Assembly (NCBI RefSeq): GCF_000178855.1
Contig: NZ_ADVG01000004.1
Location: 1,054,001-1,118,000, forward strand
Direction of reading: 5' to 3'
DNA: 64,000 nt
From: Ktedonobacter racemifer DSM 44963
Lineage (GTDB): Bacteria; Chloroflexota; Ktedonobacteria; Ktedonobacterales; Ktedonobacteraceae
Shown here: piece after piece, positions 52,332 to 62,576 of the stretch
Numbering within the stretch: position 1 is the first letter of the stretch
Layout: each line of letters opens with the position of its first letter
Translations under genes and position numbers: made by a program
Notes under the pieces: generated by a model
Told to the model about the DNA's origin: nothing
The model's input: only the letters and a program-made list of their open reading frames with translations
The model's database searches: none

Positions 52332-53651
52332 CTAGATGAGGTGCATCTCTTTCGCAGCGGCAGTCAATTGTTCTTGAAACGCCGGATGGGCCAGACCGAT
52401 CAGTGTGTGGGCCCGCTCGGTCGAAGACAGGCCTTTCAGGTTCGCCACGCCTCGTTCCGTGACCACATACTGGACGTCCGTCCGCGGGGTCGTGACCGGA
52501 CCGGCAAGCTGTGGGACAATCTTGCTGATCTTGCCGTTGCCCACGGTAGAGGCAAACGCGATGATCGACACCCCGCCTCGTGAGGCATAGGCGCCTCTGA
52601 CGAAGTCAAGTTGACCACCAGTCGCACTGTACTGATGCCCTTTCAGGTACTCAGAATTGCAGGCTCCGGTCAGATCCATCTCAATGGTTGCGTTCACCGA
52701 GACCACCCGGTCGTTCTGTGCGATAACGACTGGATCGTTCACATAATCTACCGGATGGCTCTCGATGGCAGGATTATCGTGAAGGACATCATAGAAATCC
52801 TGGTCACCCATCGCAAACGTAAAGACGCTTTTGCCTGAATTCCTGTTTTTCCAGCGATTCGTGACCACACCATGCTTGATGAGATTGCCTAAGCCGGTAG
52901 ACAGAAGTTCCGTGTGGATTCCCAAGTCCTGGCGATCGAGGAGCGCGGAGCAAACGGCATTCGGGAGCCCACCAACGCCCATTTGGAGACAGGCCCGCTC
53001 TGGCACCAGCTCCGCGATGCGCGTACTGATCTCTTGCTCCTCGGCGGTGATTGACTTGGAGGCAAGCACTGGCAGCGGCGCATCATGCTCGATAATGGCA
53101 TCCACTTCGCAGACATGCAGAAGGGATCGTCCGAACACCCGAGGCATGTGTCGATTGACCTCAACAATCAGCCTCCTGGCCTGCCGGGCGACGGTCGCCG
53201 TGTAGTCATTATTGGTTCCGAAGGTAAAGTACCCGTTGCGATCCATCGGCGAGACGGTCACCAGAAAGGTCTCGACGGGAATGTGCTCCGCGAAGATCCG
53301 AATGGCCTGGCTAAAATGATTTGGCACGAAAAAGACCACCTTGCGCCCCCCGTCCTGCTCTCCCTGCTTGATCAGTTCGCGTTCCGCCGCAGCCAGGAAC
53401 AGGCAAAACGGTTTGATTCTCCCCATGAGCTCATACCGCAGCAAGGTTCGTTGGAGAGCGTCTTCTGAATGGTAGTAATACAGTTTGATGTCGTCAACTT
53501 TTCCCGCGCTGGCCCGGTCTGCCAGCGCTTGCAGCAAAGCAGGAGGCTGCGACATGGCCATACCCAGAGCCACACGACTTCCACTGGCAATCTGGGAGAC
53601 TGCCGTCTCAGCATCCGTGAGCTTCGTGCGATAGAGATCTTCGTACATCAT
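52332..53651 (-). CDS. Acetyl-CoA hydrolase/transferase family CoA-transferase (RipA-like)
   Basis: A 439-residue class I CoA-transferase of the acetyl-CoA hydrolase/4-hydroxybutyrate CoA-transferase family. The region LQMGVGGLPNAVCSALLDRQDLGIHTEL and ATGGQLDFVRGAYASRGG (CoA site) are characteristic; the catalytic Glu is expected in the segment IEMDLTGACNSEYL. In Yersinia RipA this family makes itaconyl-CoA. Two adjacent ATGs have GAGGAGG upstream. It follows the MaoC gene by 45 bases and precedes the PoxB remnant. The three-gene set CitE, MaoC and this one matches ripABC. Confidence 0.87.
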   Translation of the reverse strand: MMYEDLYRTKLTDAETAVSQIASGSRVALGMAMSQPPALLQALADRASAGKVDDIKLYYYHSEDALQRTLLRYELMGRIKPFCLFLAAAERELIKQGEQDGGRKVVFFVPNHFSQAIRIFAEHIPVETFLVTVSPMDRNGYFTFGTNNDYTATVARQARRLIVEVNRHMPRVFGRSLLHVCEVDAIIEHDAPLPVLASKSITAEEQEISTRIAELVPERACLQMGVGGLPNAVCSALLDRQDLGIHTELLSTGLGNLIKHGVVTNRWKNRNSGKSVFTFAMGDQDFYDVLHDNPAIESHPVDYVNDPVVIAQNDRVVSVNATIEMDLTGACNSEYLKGHQYSATGGQLDFVRGAYASRGGVSIIAFASTVGNGKISKIVPQLAGPVTTPRTDVQYVVTERGVANLKGLSSTERAHTLIGLAHPAFQEQLTAAAKEMHLI

Positions 53652-53696
53652 GACCCTCCTCTTGCTCGCAACTCTGGCTGAGGTATCCCTCCCTCG

Positions 53697-54224
53697 CTAG
53701 TAGTTTGCGGCGGCTTCCGGCGAGTGCCCCCGTTTGTAAATCAGCATCGTGCGCTCAAAACGCATCACTTCAATGCCATCCTGATTCACCCCGCGCGTTT
53801 TGACTGTGACGATGCCCTGCGTCGGTCGGCTTTTCGATTCACGCTTGAACAGCACGGTGGATTCCGCATACAGCGTATCTCCCGCAAAGACGGGGTGCGT
53901 GGCTTTGACCTTGTCCCATCCCAGGTTGGCAACCACCTTGGCGCTCACCGTCCGCACACTCATTCCCGTGAGCAGTGCGAGTGTCAGGGTACTATCGACC
54001 AGCATCTTTTTCCACTCGGTTTGCGCTGCGTACGCGGCATCGAAATGAACGGGCTGCACGTTCATGGTGAGTAAGGTCATCCAGATGTTGTCAACATCGG
54101 TGATGGTGCGACCGGGACGGTGTTCAAACGTGTCACCTACTTCAAAGTCTTCATAATACAACCCATTGGTTTCCCGGTAGCGCTTCGGGCCAATCTCTCG
54201 ATAGGCCGACAGTGGCTGTTCCAT
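53697..54224 (-). CDS. MaoC-like hotdog dehydratase (RipB-like)
   Basis: A 175-residue single hotdog domain. The N-terminal part reads GLYYEDFEVGDTFEHRPGRT, typical of MaoC enoyl-CoA hydratases; the motif normally DxNPxH reads MNVQPVHFDAAYA, retaining the catalytic His. RipB-like itaconyl-CoA or mesaconyl-CoA hydratases are of this size. The ATG at 54224 has GAGGAG about 10 bases ahead; a longer start at 54347 would overlap the lyase gene and add 41 unrelated residues. It lies between the CitE-type lyase and the CoA-transferase. Confidence 0.85.
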   Translation of the reverse strand: MEQPLSAYREIGPKRYRETNGLYYEDFEVGDTFEHRPGRTITDVDNIWMTLLTMNVQPVHFDAAYAAQTEWKKMLVDSTLTLALLTGMSVRTVSAKVVANLGWDKVKATHPVFAGDTLYAESTVLFKRESKSRPTQGIVTVKTRGVNQDGIEVMRFERTMLIYKRGHSPEAAANY

Positions 54225-54282
54225 GGCAATGCTTCTCCTCAGTTCTCTGCTCTGCAAACAATGGTATGGCCGCACGTGATGG

Positions 54283-55140
54283 CTAGGAGGATCTTCCTCT
54301 GACTCGTGCAAGAATGCGCCTCGCCCTGCGTGCAATGGCTTCATCAACCATCTGATGATCGACCGAGCCGACTCCCTGGCGATTCACCTCAAGCACGCGC
54401 CGCGCCCACTCCACTTCTTGTTCGGTCGGGGTCAATACCTCATTAATAGTTGGGATTTGTCCCGGATGGATCGCACATTTGCCATGGAAGCCAAGATTGG
54501 CTGCCGCCTTCGTTTCTTGCCGCAAACCAGGCTCATCAGAAAGATTGAAGTAGGGCGAATCCAGGGTGACGATCCCCGCCATGGCCCCGACCTGAATGAG
54601 ACGCGAGCGTGTGAAGAGCAGCGGTTCCCAGGCCGCTTCCGCACCGAGGTCGGCCGCCATATCGGCAGCCCCGAAGAGAAACGCAGCGGGCCTCGGGTGA
54701 TGGCTCGCTATCTCCTCCAGAGCAGCGACGGCTTCGACCGTTTCAATCAAGGCAATGATTTCCGTCGATTTTTCCGCTTCCGTGAGCAGGTTCCCGACGA
54801 GGCTGATTATTCCTGCCGAATCACATTTCGGGATGACGAGGTAATCCGGTTCAGCTCGCGCATCCAGAAGCGCCTGGAGGTCGTCGAGGCCAACCTTTGT
54901 CTGCGGGGAATTGATCCGCAGCGCACAGGGAAGACGATCCTCGGGAAGCGTGTTGAGATAGGCGATCGCTGCGGCACGGGCTTCGCTTTTGGCCGACGGA
55001 GCCACGGCGTCTTCCAAGTCAATGACCAAGGCGTCAGCATGCGCCTCTGCCGCACGCGCGAAGCGGTCTGATTTGGTTCCAGGGGTGAACAACCAGCTCT
55101 TGAGTGAAAGCAGCGGCTTCTGTTTTGGACGACCTGTCAT
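54283..55140 (-). CDS. CitE-family CoA-ester lyase (RipC-like)
   Basis: A 285-residue CitE-like TIM barrel. The start SWLFTPGTKSDRFARAAE, DALVIDLEDAVAPSAK (metal ligand), ALIETVEAV (Glu ligand) and GAADMAADLGAE are diagnostic. Family members split malyl-CoA, citramalyl-CoA or the CoA ester of related acids. With the MaoC and CoA-transferase genes it matches the itaconate route, where citramalyl-CoA gives pyruvate and acetyl-CoA. The start has GGGAAAGG just upstream. It is the first gene of that triad, after a 305-base interval from the acetolactate synthase remnant in which I see no gene. Confidence 0.87.
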   Translation of the reverse strand: MTGRPKQKPLLSLKSWLFTPGTKSDRFARAAEAHADALVIDLEDAVAPSAKSEARAAAIAYLNTLPEDRLPCALRINSPQTKVGLDDLQALLDARAEPDYLVIPKCDSAGIISLVGNLLTEAEKSTEIIALIETVEAVAALEEIASHHPRPAAFLFGAADMAADLGAEAAWEPLLFTRSRLIQVGAMAGIVTLDSPYFNLSDEPGLRQETKAAANLGFHGKCAIHPGQIPTINEVLTPTEQEVEWARRVLEVNRQGVGSVDHQMVDEAIARRARRILARVRGRSS

Positions 55141-55444
55141 GATGCCTTTCCCTCTCTTTCTTGTTTGCCACGATGCCCGACAGCCTCATCCACCTTCCCA
55201 TGCTGGCGCTTTTTCCTTTCTCCCGGGACCAGATTCCCCCATTTCACAACTGGTAACGTATCGCAAGCGCTTTCAGCTTGTCAAACAGGGCCGCAGCCCA
55301 CGTTCGTAGATTCGCGGCGTCTCATCAGGAAGGTCCACACTGTCGAGATCCCGGCTTACGGTTTCATGGGAGAGCTTCTCACCAGAAAGAAGCCCGCATC
55401 CACCACATTCCAGCATTTCCATAGAGAGATCACCGGCGAGCACA

Positions 55445-55699
55445 TTAGAGCGGCTCGGTGAGTTCTCCCAGCTTGTCTGTCAAGAGGGTATTCTCCGTAT
55501 AGTCCACCGGACAGGCAATGATCGAAACCGTCTCCTCCGAGAGCGCCTGTGGGAGCGTCGGAAGCAAGTCTTCTGTCCGTTGAATCATATATCCTTTGGC
55601 CCCAAAGCTCTCGGCATACTTCACCAAGTCGGGATTGCCAAAGGCGACGGAGGAGTCGCGCCCCAGTTCCAAATCCATTTTCTACTTGATCAGACCGTC
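55445..55699 (-). pseudogene. C-terminal tail of acetolactate synthase (AlsS type)
   Basis: The frame reads DGLIK, a TAG stop at 55682-55684, then KMDLELGRDSSVAFGN, DLVKYAESFGAKGY and VSIIACPVDYTENTLLTDK. In AlsS the motif is YGLIKWKMDLE, so the TAG replaces the Trp codon. Only the last ~80 residues of a 550-residue enzyme remain. The rest is absent, so this is a relic between the flavoprotein and the CitE-type lyase gene. Confidence 0.8.
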
Positions 55700-55745
55700 G
55701 CCTTTGTTGCAATCGCCTGAGAGACTGTATTGTCGTTGCCATCTC

Positions 55746-57493
55746 CTACTCAAGCAGCCGTCCTTCAGCTGCTTCTACCTCTGTTCCTGCATGCTCCCAT
55801 TGCTTCAGGTAATCAGGCACCTCCGGGACGGGAACGCTCGACATGACAGGCTTGCCGTTCTTGAGGGTAACGGTGAAATTGACCTTGAGCTTAGGATCTT
55901 GCTGAGGATAGTCCGAGCGCTGATGCGCTCCCCGGCTCTCCTTTCGCTCGATGGCGCTCAGGAGCGTTGCCCTTGCCACCAGCAGCCCGGCACGCAACTC
56001 GTGCGCACGTACCAGGTCCATGTAGCCCTCCGCACTGGGGCGGACATCCACCGTGGGCAGGGCACTCTCCAGCTTCGCGATCCTGTCAAGGCCCAGCTGC
56101 AGACGCTCCTGGTTGCGCACCACACCAGCACATTCCCACATCGTAGTGCGCAGCTCTCGCTGGAGTGACAGCGCCAGCTCTTCTCCCTCATGCAGCAAGC
56201 TCTTCATATCGTCCATAGCTGCATCTACAGTCGCCTTTGAACGGACTTGTGTCTCGCGGGCCCGGGAGTATTTCGCCGCGGCTTCACCCGCACGTCGTCC
56301 GAACACAACGGTTTCGGTCAGCGAGTTCCCGCCCAGCCGGTTCGCGCCATGCAAGCCATTGGTCACTTCACCAACCGCATAGAGCCCAGCCACCTCGGTT
56401 GCATGCGTCTCCGGGTCAACCTGGATCCCTCCCATTGTGTAATGCGCCGTAGGTGCAACCTCCATCGGCTCCTTCGAGATGTCCAGCAGCTCCAACTCCA
56501 TAAACTGCTTGTACATACGGGGCAGTTTCGCGATGATGTAGTCTTTGCTGCGATTGGTGATGTCCAAGAAGACGCCGCCGTGTGGACCACCGCGACCCTC
56601 CATAATCTCGGTGTAGTTCGCCATGGCTACACGGTCACGCGAGGATAACTCCATACGTTCGGGATCATAACGCTTCATAAACCGTTCATGCTTGTTGTTG
56701 AAGAGCCGACCGCCTTCACCGCGTATCGCTTCCGTGGCGAGTGTCCCAGCCGCATCCTCTGGCCAGGTCATCCCGGTTGGGTGGAACTGGACCAGTTCCA
56801 TATTGCCCAGAGTGCAGCCGGCACGCAGGGCCAGATACATGCCGTCGCCTGTGTTTTCGTCCCGGCGAGACGAGCTCCGTCGCCACAGACGAGTGGCGCC
56901 TCCGGTGGCGAGCACCACCGCATCGGCTTCATAGACGGTCTGCTCACCAGTATACAGGTCGAACGCCACTGCCCCGAAGCAAACGCCGTCATGGACCAGC
57001 AACTGAGAGACGTTCTGGGTGTCGTTGATGGGAATATCCAACTGGGCGACCTTGTCAGCCAGGGTGAAGAGCACTGCGCGCCCGGTATAGTCCCCAGCGT
57101 AGCAGGTGCGCCGGTACTTGTGTGCCCCGACGAACCGCTGGTCCAGCTTCCCATCGGGAGTCCTGGTGAATGGGCAACCCCAGTCTGCCAGTTCGAGGAT
57201 GGCGGCAGGAGCCTCTCGGGCCATAATCTCCACCGTATGGGGATCCACGAGGAAGCAGCCCTCCCTCAGGGTATCGGCGAAGTGCTGCTGCCAGCTGTCC
57301 TGAGGGTCGACTGTGCCAGGGCGGCATTGATCCTTCCAGCAGCGAGACGCGAGTGGGCATCTTTCCATGGCCTCTTGCCGATAACTATGACATCGCATCC
57401 TGCCATATGGGCTGCAATGGCTGAGCGCAGCCCGGCGCAGCCCGTGCCGATAACCAGCACATTCGAGACACGGGTACGACGCTGATTCTCCAT
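55746..57493 (-). pseudogene. Fumarate reductase/succinate dehydrogenase-like flavoprotein, frameshifted
   Basis: The N-terminal frame (ATG at 57493, AAGGAAG upstream) gives SNVLVIGTGCAGLRSAIAA, the FAD-binding motif, then HSRLAAGRINAAL. The sequence switches frame at about 57318; the second frame continues GTVDPQDSWQQHFADTL through the whole FAD and capping domains (LVQFHPTGM, GEGGRLFNNKHERFM, HYTMGGIQVDPETHA, HGANRLGGNSL) to the normal C-terminus. One missing G in the run CTGG(G)CACA would explain the break. Catalytic residues look intact, so a sequencing error or very recent mutation is possible. No iron-sulfur or membrane subunit is adjacent. Confidence 0.8.
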
Positions 57494-57526
57494 AGGGAAC
57501 TTCCTTTCTTCATTGCTCCAGCATTG

Positions 57527-57686
57527 CTACGCTGACTCCTTGATGAGCGCTGAGGGATCGAGTGCGCTATACGCGGTGTGACCGCTCAAAGCTAAGGTCA
57601 GGTCGAGATCGGCGAGAAAGTTTTGCAAGACCTCCTCCACGCCTTGCTCCCCAGCGAGCGCCAGACCCCAGAGGTAAGGACGCCCC
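57527..57686 (-). pseudogene. C-terminal tail of lactate 2-monooxygenase-like enzyme
   Basis: One frame reads GRPYLWGLALAGEQGVEEV, LQNFLADLDLTLALSGHT and AYSALDPSALIKES then stop. This matches the last helices and tail of FMN-dependent alpha-hydroxy-acid oxidases such as lactate 2-monooxygenase. The upstream part of the gene is replaced by the IS630 remnant, which abuts at about 57687. Only about 50 of roughly 390 residues survive. Confidence 0.65.
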
Positions 57687-58312
57687 AATAACCGAGATGT
57701 GGTCATACGTCAGCGGCACGCGCAGGACCGGCGTTTGGCCTACAGGAGCATAGGTGCGCACCGCCATCGGCAACAGATAAAAGCCCGACTCGTCTACAAA
57801 AACGATCTGCCGCTTTTCCTGCTCTGCTTTTTTTGAGGGCGGGCCAGCGCTCTTCTTTCCATGCCTTGATGGCCTCTTCATTCCTTTGGGTAGCCAGTTC
57901 AATCGGTTTTTGCACACTGTACGCGGGCTGCTCGAAGGAAGCGACGACAATGGGCTGGATGATACCCGACGCCAAACTGCTGCTTGATCAGCACTGCCAC
58001 CCGAGCCGTGGTCCAGGCTTCACCGCGAAATCCATAGTGCTCGGATCCTTTGGCCAGCAGATCAGGCAACTGGGCACGTTGTTCCTCAGTCAGTTTGGGT
58101 TGGGGACCTGGAGGCGGCTGGTGGCGCAGCCCATCAGGACCATCTTGCTTCGCCCGATGCATCCATTGACTTACTGCACCTTCAGTGACTCCCAAGGCCT
58201 CGGCGATGTCTTTCTGTTTCCAGCCTTGCTGATACAGTTGCCAGGCACGCAGTCGTCGGCCTTCGCGCCAATCTTTTGGAAGGGGTTCTTTCTTGCTCAT
58301 GCCTCCATTCAT
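57687..58312 (-). pseudogene. IS630-family transposase remnant
   Basis: The N-terminal frame (from 58312) has the helix-turn-helix WQLYQQGWKQKDIAEALG and GAVSQWMHRAKQDG, followed by the linker PKLTEEQRAQLPDLL. The frame then breaks near 57940, continuing as SFEQPAYSVQKPIELATQ and WKEERWPALKK, and again near 57830, continuing KRQIVFVDESGFYLLPM (first catalytic Asp) and TYDHISVIG. The second Asp and the Glu are missing. It is therefore frameshifted twice and truncated at its 3' end, where it joins the lactate-monooxygenase tail. Confidence 0.8.
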
Positions 58313-58429
58313 CGGCCCGCATCGTTCTTCACTTTAGATCCTCATGCTCAGGTCAATAACTCTGGAGACATGAACGCTGGCTAGTGCATTCCCACGAAAG
58401 AGAATAGACAATGTGGTATACTAGAGGGC

Positions 58430-58939
58430 ATGAGATCCCCCATTTTTATCCGACTCCTGAGCGAAGACGAACAGCGCCAGATCCAGGCGGGACTGCGTTC
58501 GTCGGATGCCTTTGTCCTCCGTCGTTGCCAAATGCTGTCAGCCTCCGCCCGCAGAGAGCGCGTGCCGCAGATCGCTCGCCAGGTGGGCTGCGACGACCAG
58601 GTGGTGCGCAACGTGATCCATGGCTTCAATGCCACCGGTCTGGACGTGCTGCGCCGAGGATCTTCGCGTCCCCATCGCCTGCGCACCTCATTCACAGAAG
58701 AAGGGCTGGAGCGCTTGCAAGACCTGCTGCATCGCAGCCCACGCGACTTCGGCAAAGACCGTGGCACCTGGACGCTGGAACTGGTGGCCCAGGTCTGCTT
58801 GGAGCAGAGCATCATCGCGGTACCCATTTCCGACGAGAGCGTGCGCCGCGCCCTCAAGCGACTGAAAACCAACTGGAAGCGCGCCAAACACTGGATTACC
58901 AGTGTGCGCCGCGTCGGTGCATATGAAATCTCCGTATGA
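58430..58939 (+). pseudogene. IS630-type transposase, N-terminal part only
   Basis: The first ~157 residues form the DNA-binding half of an IS630-like transposase: IRLLSEDEQRQIQAGL, AFVLRRCQMLSASA, VPQIARQVGCDDQVVRNVI and DFGKDRGTWTLELVAQ. The catalytic DDE half is absent. The match to the family ends at KHWITS, about base 58900, and the last ~12 residues are unrelated. A TA at 58382-58383 followed by GTGCATTCCCACG may mark its left end. The break coincides with the start of a group II intron-like sequence. Confidence 0.75.
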
Positions 58940-59130
58940 TACGGAAGAGGAAGAGAGTGAAGACCTCTAGGACAAGAGCTTACCCGGAGCCGAAAGGCAA
59001 AGGTGGACAAGAGCATGCTCGAAGAAAGCGGAAGGCGGAAGAAGGCATGTATCCCGTAGATCCGCAAGTCCTGTGTGCATGAAACTCCGCAAGGCCCACG
59101 GATTGCGCAACGAGATTTACCCCATCAGTA
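58901..59130 (+). other. Possible group II intron 5' fragment
   Basis: Immediately after the IS630 codons for HWITS the sequence begins GTGCGCC, a group II intron-like 5' end. Short stems follow, such as GAGAGTGAAGACCTC, with GCCGAAAGGC and CTCGAAG elements reminiscent of domain I. No intron-encoded protein is present and the 3' end is not recognisable. The rest of the 58940-59359 gap shows no gene. Tentative. Confidence 0.35.
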
Positions 59131-59359
59131 ATTTTGCTTGAGAACATTTTTCATAACTCTTTTGCTTTCATAAAGCAGGGGTATTACCGAATCTTCTCCA
59201 GGAAAAGGTTGGATCGTTGAATTGGCCTGTAGAGGCAATTCAATGGAATGCTCCTGTCCCTTTGGGCAAACACACGACTTTCATTGTGTAAAACCTTTTG
59301 CCTACGAAGGGCGTGCTATGACTGGCTACAGCAAGCAATCATCTCCTGGAGGCATAAAT

Positions 59360-59749
59360 ATGAGGACTGTTATCGTAAGAACCCAGCAGAAAGATCAGGT
59401 AGTTGATATCACTGATACCGTTGAGCAATATCTGAGCCAGGAAGGCCCGGAGGATGGACTTTGTTCGATCTTTGTGGCCAATACTACCTGCGCTTTAACC
59501 ACCGCGGACCTGGACCCGGGAACTGACCTGGATCTGCTCGATGCCCTGCGCCATATGCTTCCGCATCTCTCTTATCGTCATCCGCACGACCCAGACCATA
59601 CCCCCGATCACTTGCTCTCTTCGATTATTGGCCCCGGTCTCGTGGTGCCTTACTCGGATCGCCAGCTTATGCTCGGCACCTGGCAGAGCGTGATCCTGGT
59701 CGAACTGGATGGCCCCCGCGAGCGAACCCTCCATCTACACGCCTTTTGA
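59360..59749 (+). CDS. YjbQ/UPF0047 family protein
   Basis: A 129-residue YjbQ-family protein. Typical segments are CSIFVANTTCALTTADLDPG, YRHPHDPDHTPDHLLSSIIG and LGTWQSVILVELDGPRER; His in the HPHDPDHTPDH cluster is at the conserved metal or catalytic position. Some members have secondary thiamine phosphate synthase activity; the physiological role is unclear. The ATG at 59360 has GGAGG seven bases upstream. A longer in-frame start at 59222 would add 46 residues that do not match the family. It stands alone. Confidence 0.88.
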   Translation: MRTVIVRTQQKDQVVDITDTVEQYLSQEGPEDGLCSIFVANTTCALTTADLDPGTDLDLLDALRHMLPHLSYRHPHDPDHTPDHLLSSIIGPGLVVPYSDRQLMLGTWQSVILVELDGPRERTLHLHAF

Positions 59750-60048
59750 ATTGAACATTGTGTTAAAGTGTGTAATATACACTTAGTCTGTGACCTGCGT
59801 CCCGCTACGTTCGTTTAGTATGATGAGTGGAGAAATACCGGTCTCCACTGCGATTGAGACTTGGTCCCTCATACTCGTATCCAGGTAGAGAGCAAAGCCG
59901 GAATGGGCCGGTTTGGAGCGGGGAAGGAAGTATCAAGTTAGGGCTTATCAGTCAGGCCAGGAACATCAAGTTATAGATCATTGCGGCTCAACGATCAAGG
60001 ACGTTCCTTGGTGTTACCTTCTCTTGTTTACAAGCGAAAGGAAACATC

Positions 60049-60288
60049 ATGAGCCTACTTGCTCTCTTTCGACGTCAAACGACACAACCTCCAATGGAAG
60101 TTATTCAGGCGGCATGTGAGTTCTATGGGCGCTTGCCTGAACGCGTCCCCATCCTGAGCGCGGAGAAGCTACGCGCCCTTTCCGATGATGTCTGGGTCGT
60201 GCGGATCAACGAACACGAAAGCGCGGTTGTCGCCTATACGCCAGGCTCGCGTGAAGGCGCGGCAATAGCTGCCCCATGGTATGAATAG
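60049..60288 (+). CDS. Small hypothetical protein
   Basis: A 79-residue protein with no recognised domain. It has a short hydrophobic start (MSLLALFRR), then a mixed alpha/beta pattern with DDVWVVRINEHESAVVAYTPG. AAAGGAAA lies 8 bases before the ATG. The upstream 299-base gap contains no gene; an inverted pair of short GTCTC/GAGAC motifs near 59849 and 59867 is the only feature seen. The coding potential is moderate (codon use resembles neighbours), and the gene is alone between transposon debris. Confidence 0.5.
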   Translation: MSLLALFRRQTTQPPMEVIQAACEFYGRLPERVPILSAEKLRALSDDVWVVRINEHESAVVAYTPGSREGAAIAAPWYE

Positions 60289-60572
60289 CTACCTATAACA
60301 CCAAACAAGCCCAGAGAGCAAATAATCTGGGACTCCTCTGGCTCCCGTTGTTCTTGGACCTGGCACAGACGAGTATCGGCGCGCAGGTTAATGACCAAGT
60401 CGGCGAGTTGCTCGTCATTGACACTGCTACGTAACTGGCAATTGAGAGTGCCTCTGGTCGTCTCTTGTAACCCACGCGATGCGCAACGAGCAGCCTAACC
60501 CGTAGCGAACACAGATAAACATGTGCCTCTTTGAGAAGAGAAAAGCAAACACTTTCTCTTAAGGAGGCATAT

Positions 60573-62576
60573 ATGACCAGTATCGCCGATGGTTCGGTGA
60601 AAATCCAAACGACATCGGAGTCCAACCCCTCGACCCCTTGCTGGTTTGGCGAAGTCGGGATGATCAGTAGCTATCTTCGCACGCACAGTGTCCTGAGCAA
60701 GATCAACGAAGGAGTACGCTTTGCCAGACGGCGCTGCGGGCGCTACGACGTGATCGACTTTCTTGCCATTCTCTTCGGCTACGCCATCAGCGGAGAACGC
60801 ACCCTGGAGGAGTTTTACGAGCGGCTCCAGCCCTTTGCGGTGCCGTTCATGGCCTTGTTTGAGCGTGATCGGCTGCCCTCTCGGTCGGCGCTTTCGCGTT
60901 TTTTGGCAGTGCTGACTGAGGAACCTGTCGAAGCTCTGTGCGCGCTCTTTCTCGATGATTTGCTCGGTCGTCCCCTTGCACACGACAAGCAAACCGGAGG
61001 ACTGGTGGATCGAGCGGGAAACACTTGGGTGGTGTTTGACATCGACGGGACGCGTGAAGCCGCTCGCCAACGCGCCTTACCTCAGGGGGAAAACTTGCCT
61101 CCGGCCTTTCGCCGATTGGATGAAGTCTGTGCTCCTGGCTACCGAGGTCGCAAGCGGGGGGAAGTGGTCAGGACACGGACAACGGTTTTGCAGGCGCATA
61201 GTTATCAGTGGCTCGGCAGTTTTGGCAACCGCGGCAATGGGCGATACCGAGAAGAACTGCGCAAGGCTCTTGTGGCCATTCGTCGATATCTCGCAGCATA
61301 CCAGCTCCCACCAGGACCCGCACTGCTGCGGCTTGATGGGCAATATGGCCTGGGCGCGGTGCTCTCCGATCTCGCTGGCTTCGCTTTTGTGACCCGGGGC
61401 AAAGAGTACAGCTTGCTTGAGCATCCGCTGATTCAGGCACAGTTGCACTTGCCCCCGACCACTTCCAGCAGCGTCCCGAAAGTCAGATGGTGCGCAGCCT
61501 CTATGATTGCCCGGAGATTCCGGTGGGACCCGAGGGAACGCCCTACCGAGTGGTCGTGGCCACGCATCCCGCAGGCAAAAAGAAGAGCCCAGTGGGCGTC
61601 ACCGCGCGGGGATTGTCTACGAACTCTTCTTCACGAACCTGCCACAATCCGCCTTTACCGCCTGCGATGTCGTCGAACTGTATCTGCATCGTGGCGCTTT
61701 TGAGCCGACATTAGCAGACGAAGACGAGGAACAAGATCCCGACCGGTGGTGCTCGCACGCCGCCTGGGGCCAGGAATGCTGGCAACTGGTCTCCCAATGG
61801 GTGTGGAACCTCCGTCTGGAATTGGGGCATCAGCTCAAGTCACAGCCACTGCGTACAACCGAGTTGGCTTCGGCTCTCCCACCTCCTCCACCACACACAG
61901 TACCTGCCTCTGGCTATGCCCCTCCGGAGGTGGGCTCAGCATGGAAGGCTGGCCGCTTCTCGGGCCACGATTTCACCCTCCGACCAGATGGAACTCTCCA
62001 GTGTCCAGCAAGCCAGGAGCTTCGTGTCCAGGAACGCGTCAAGAAGCCGATGGCAGCCTGCGCGTGGTGTATACGGCCAGCATCCGGAGTTGTCGTCCCT
62101 GTCCCCTGCGCGAGCAGTGCCAATGGCAGGGCAGTGCTACCAAGAAGCCGCGCCAGGTCAGCGTGCTCCTGCATCCGCTCGCCGTTGGTTCAGCTCCGCT
62201 GCTCTGGCGAGGTTGGAGCCGAAGAGAGCACCGACGAGCCTGTATGCAGCTCGTACGACACCAACGCATCGAGGTGAGCCTACCGCCTCCTGCCGCCGTT
62301 TCGCCAGGCACCGCGAACGTGATCCTGTCGCGCCCGCAGCGAGCGCATTATCGTCTCTCCTGGCAAGAGCGGCTGGCTCGCAATGCTCGCGTTTCAACAA
62401 CTGGGCAAGTGACGATCAGACTGTTCGGGGTTCCAGACAGCTTTGCCGCTTCGCTCGGTTTGGTCCCGGCTAAGGGGACTCACGCCAATAACCTGACCAA
62501 CTTTTGCCGCCATCTACCCATGCCATGCGGCACGCGCGCGTTCTACCGGTCATGTTATTGGCGTGAGTCCCCTTAG
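60573..62576 (+). pseudogene. DDE transposase with several frameshifts (IS1380-like?)
   Basis: The first frame, starting at the ATG at 60573 (AAGGAGG six bases ahead), reads FGEVGMISSYLRTH, FLAILFGYAISGERTLEEF, WVVFDIDGTREAARQ (first Asp) and LRLDGQYGLGAVLSDL (second Asp) to about 61460. It continues in a second frame (SQMVRSLYDCPEIPVGPEG), a third (YELFFTNLPQSAFTACD, WQLVSQWVWNLRLELGHQ) and returns to the first near 62050 (RVVYTASIRSCRPCPLREQC). At least three single-base shifts are therefore needed. The DDE type with a late Cys-rich CPLREQC region resembles IS1380/ISNCY groups; the family is not certain. Confidence 0.75.
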
